From assembly GCF_001687585.2 (NCBI RefSeq), contig NZ_CP016537.2:2328001-2392000 (forward strand): DNA of 64,000 nt, read 5' to 3'. The notes beneath the pieces are model-generated. The model was not told where the DNA came from. It worked only from the letters and a program-made list of their open reading frames with translations, and ran no database searches. A program made the translations under genes and the position numbers. The DNA is from Planococcus halocryophilus (GTDB taxonomy: Bacteria; Bacillota; Bacilli; Bacillales_A; Planococcaceae). Below, in pieces: positions 63,570 through 64,000 of the stretch. How positions within the stretch are numbered: position 1 is the first letter of the stretch; every line of letters begins with the position of its first letter.

Positions 63570-64000
63570 TCAAGGGGTATAGTCTACACCTTTTGAATAA
63601 GAGTTACCCGCATTCCAAAGAAGGAATTCTTTTATCCCTTGCTCATTTAAAGCTTTAATCTGTGCCTCTACTTCTGCTTTTCCATACCGTTTATAATTGC
63701 CTGCACCTAAATAACTTGCTGTAAAATCTTGAAGCCAAGGCCTTGAAACAGGTGGATTTTCTAATGCTCCTAAAACCTTATTTTCTACTTTCGCATATTC
63801 ACTTACTAATTGATAAGGTTCTAAGTCCGGTTTAGAGATCCCAAAATAAGACGTCCAATGGCTTGGGTAAATCATAGATGAAATGACATCTACTTTTTCT
63901 GAAATCTTTGAAAAGTTCTGACCAATGCCAGGGGCTTCTGGCAATGTCGCAGCATAGCCAAATATATCAACCGATACTTCTACTCCATAAGGCTCTAATT
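63570..64000 (-). CDS. Putative glycoside hydrolase (DUF4015), C-terminal part
   Basis: Frame open to the right edge; only the last 143 codons are present. Visible features match DUF4015 glycoside-hydrolase-like proteins: VDIFGYAAT, MIYPSHWTSYFGISKPDLEPYQ, RPWLQDFTASYLGAGNYKRYGKAEVEAQI-like block and WNAGNSYSKGVDYTP at the end. These are usually secreted TIM-barrel proteins with an N-terminal signal, which lies outside the window. An in-frame ATG does not exist at the apparent internal start near 63944, so it is not a complete gene. Confidence 0.8.
   Translation of the reverse strand, partial: LEPYGVEVSVDIFGYAATLPEAPGIGQNFSKISEKVDVISSMIYPSHWTSYFGISKPDLEPYQLVSEYAKVENKVLGALENPPVSRPWLQDFTASYLGAGNYKRYGKAEVEAQIKALNEQGIKEFLLWNAGNSYSKGVDYTP

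Overview
The window reads as chromosome of a Gram-positive Bacillales bacterium of the Planococcaceae type (Planococcus, Planomicrobium, Sporosarcina or a relative). The base composition is low-GC. Most genes have Bacillus subtilis counterparts in recognisable order: ykuR/ykuQ, ccpC, ykuL, ykuF, ykyB, ykwC; ktrD, sigI-rsgI, ykoY; yjcH-G-F, fabI, mgtE, prpE, yjbO to yjbH, pepF, coiA, mecA, spx. In contrast, murE sits outside the cell-division cluster next to prfC, as in Staphylococcus. The genus is an inference from gene order; no rRNA is present.

Layout. 0.0-9.3 kb: one long minus-strand operon with a large exported protein, an ABC ATPase and permease, a Gln-Gly repeat membrane protein, a MoxR ATPase, a DUF58 protein and BatA/VWA-type membrane proteins. 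A sequence resembling an ECF-sigma promoter precedes it. 9.4-16.8 kb: meso-diaminopimelate/lysine synthesis (dapH-dapL), a CcpC-like regulator in an operon with an MFS exporter, a c-di-AMP-type CBS protein, FadH, YkyB and YkwC. 17-20.5 kb: a second MoxR-DUF58 module. 20.7-31.5 kb: a CPBP protease, a lipoprotein, a MarR regulator, KtrD, SigI/RsgI, TerC under a manganese (yybP-ykoY) riboswitch, a thioester-reductase-like dehydrogenase and an RND exporter. 31.6-41.2 kb: RF3, MurE, an M42 peptidase, an orphan PAS histidine kinase, an aldehyde dehydrogenase, a Gfo/Idh/MocA oxidoreductase, a 47-codon gene behind a sigma-B-like promoter, and a secreted nuclease.

41.3-44.4 kb is the most accessory-looking stretch. 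It holds tRNA-Val(GAC), orphan small ORFs, a degraded fragment, a YolD/Y-family polymerase pair with a LexA box, and an unassigned candidate small RNA that has its own promoter and terminator. 44.4-48.0 kb is a TAXI-type TRAP transporter operon. 48.1-64.0 kb is the conserved yjc/yjb/spx neighbourhood. There, mecA is split by a single extra base in a 7-base homopolymer, and YjbH (SpxH) lacks one cysteine of its usual CPEC motif and the His/Cys-rich N-terminus.

The 470-bp gap between yjbH and pepF holds a small RNA that I identify as RoxS/RsaE, with ResD-like, sigma-A and Rex-like elements in order. Downstream of it lies an unexplained array of five GACAGT boxes spaced 20-21 bp. Spx, its adaptor YjbH, MecA and the redox-responsive RoxS therefore form one redox and proteolysis control neighbourhood.

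Limits: all calls come from reading the sequence. Protein families come from recalled motifs and remembered homologues; no search or structure prediction was run.
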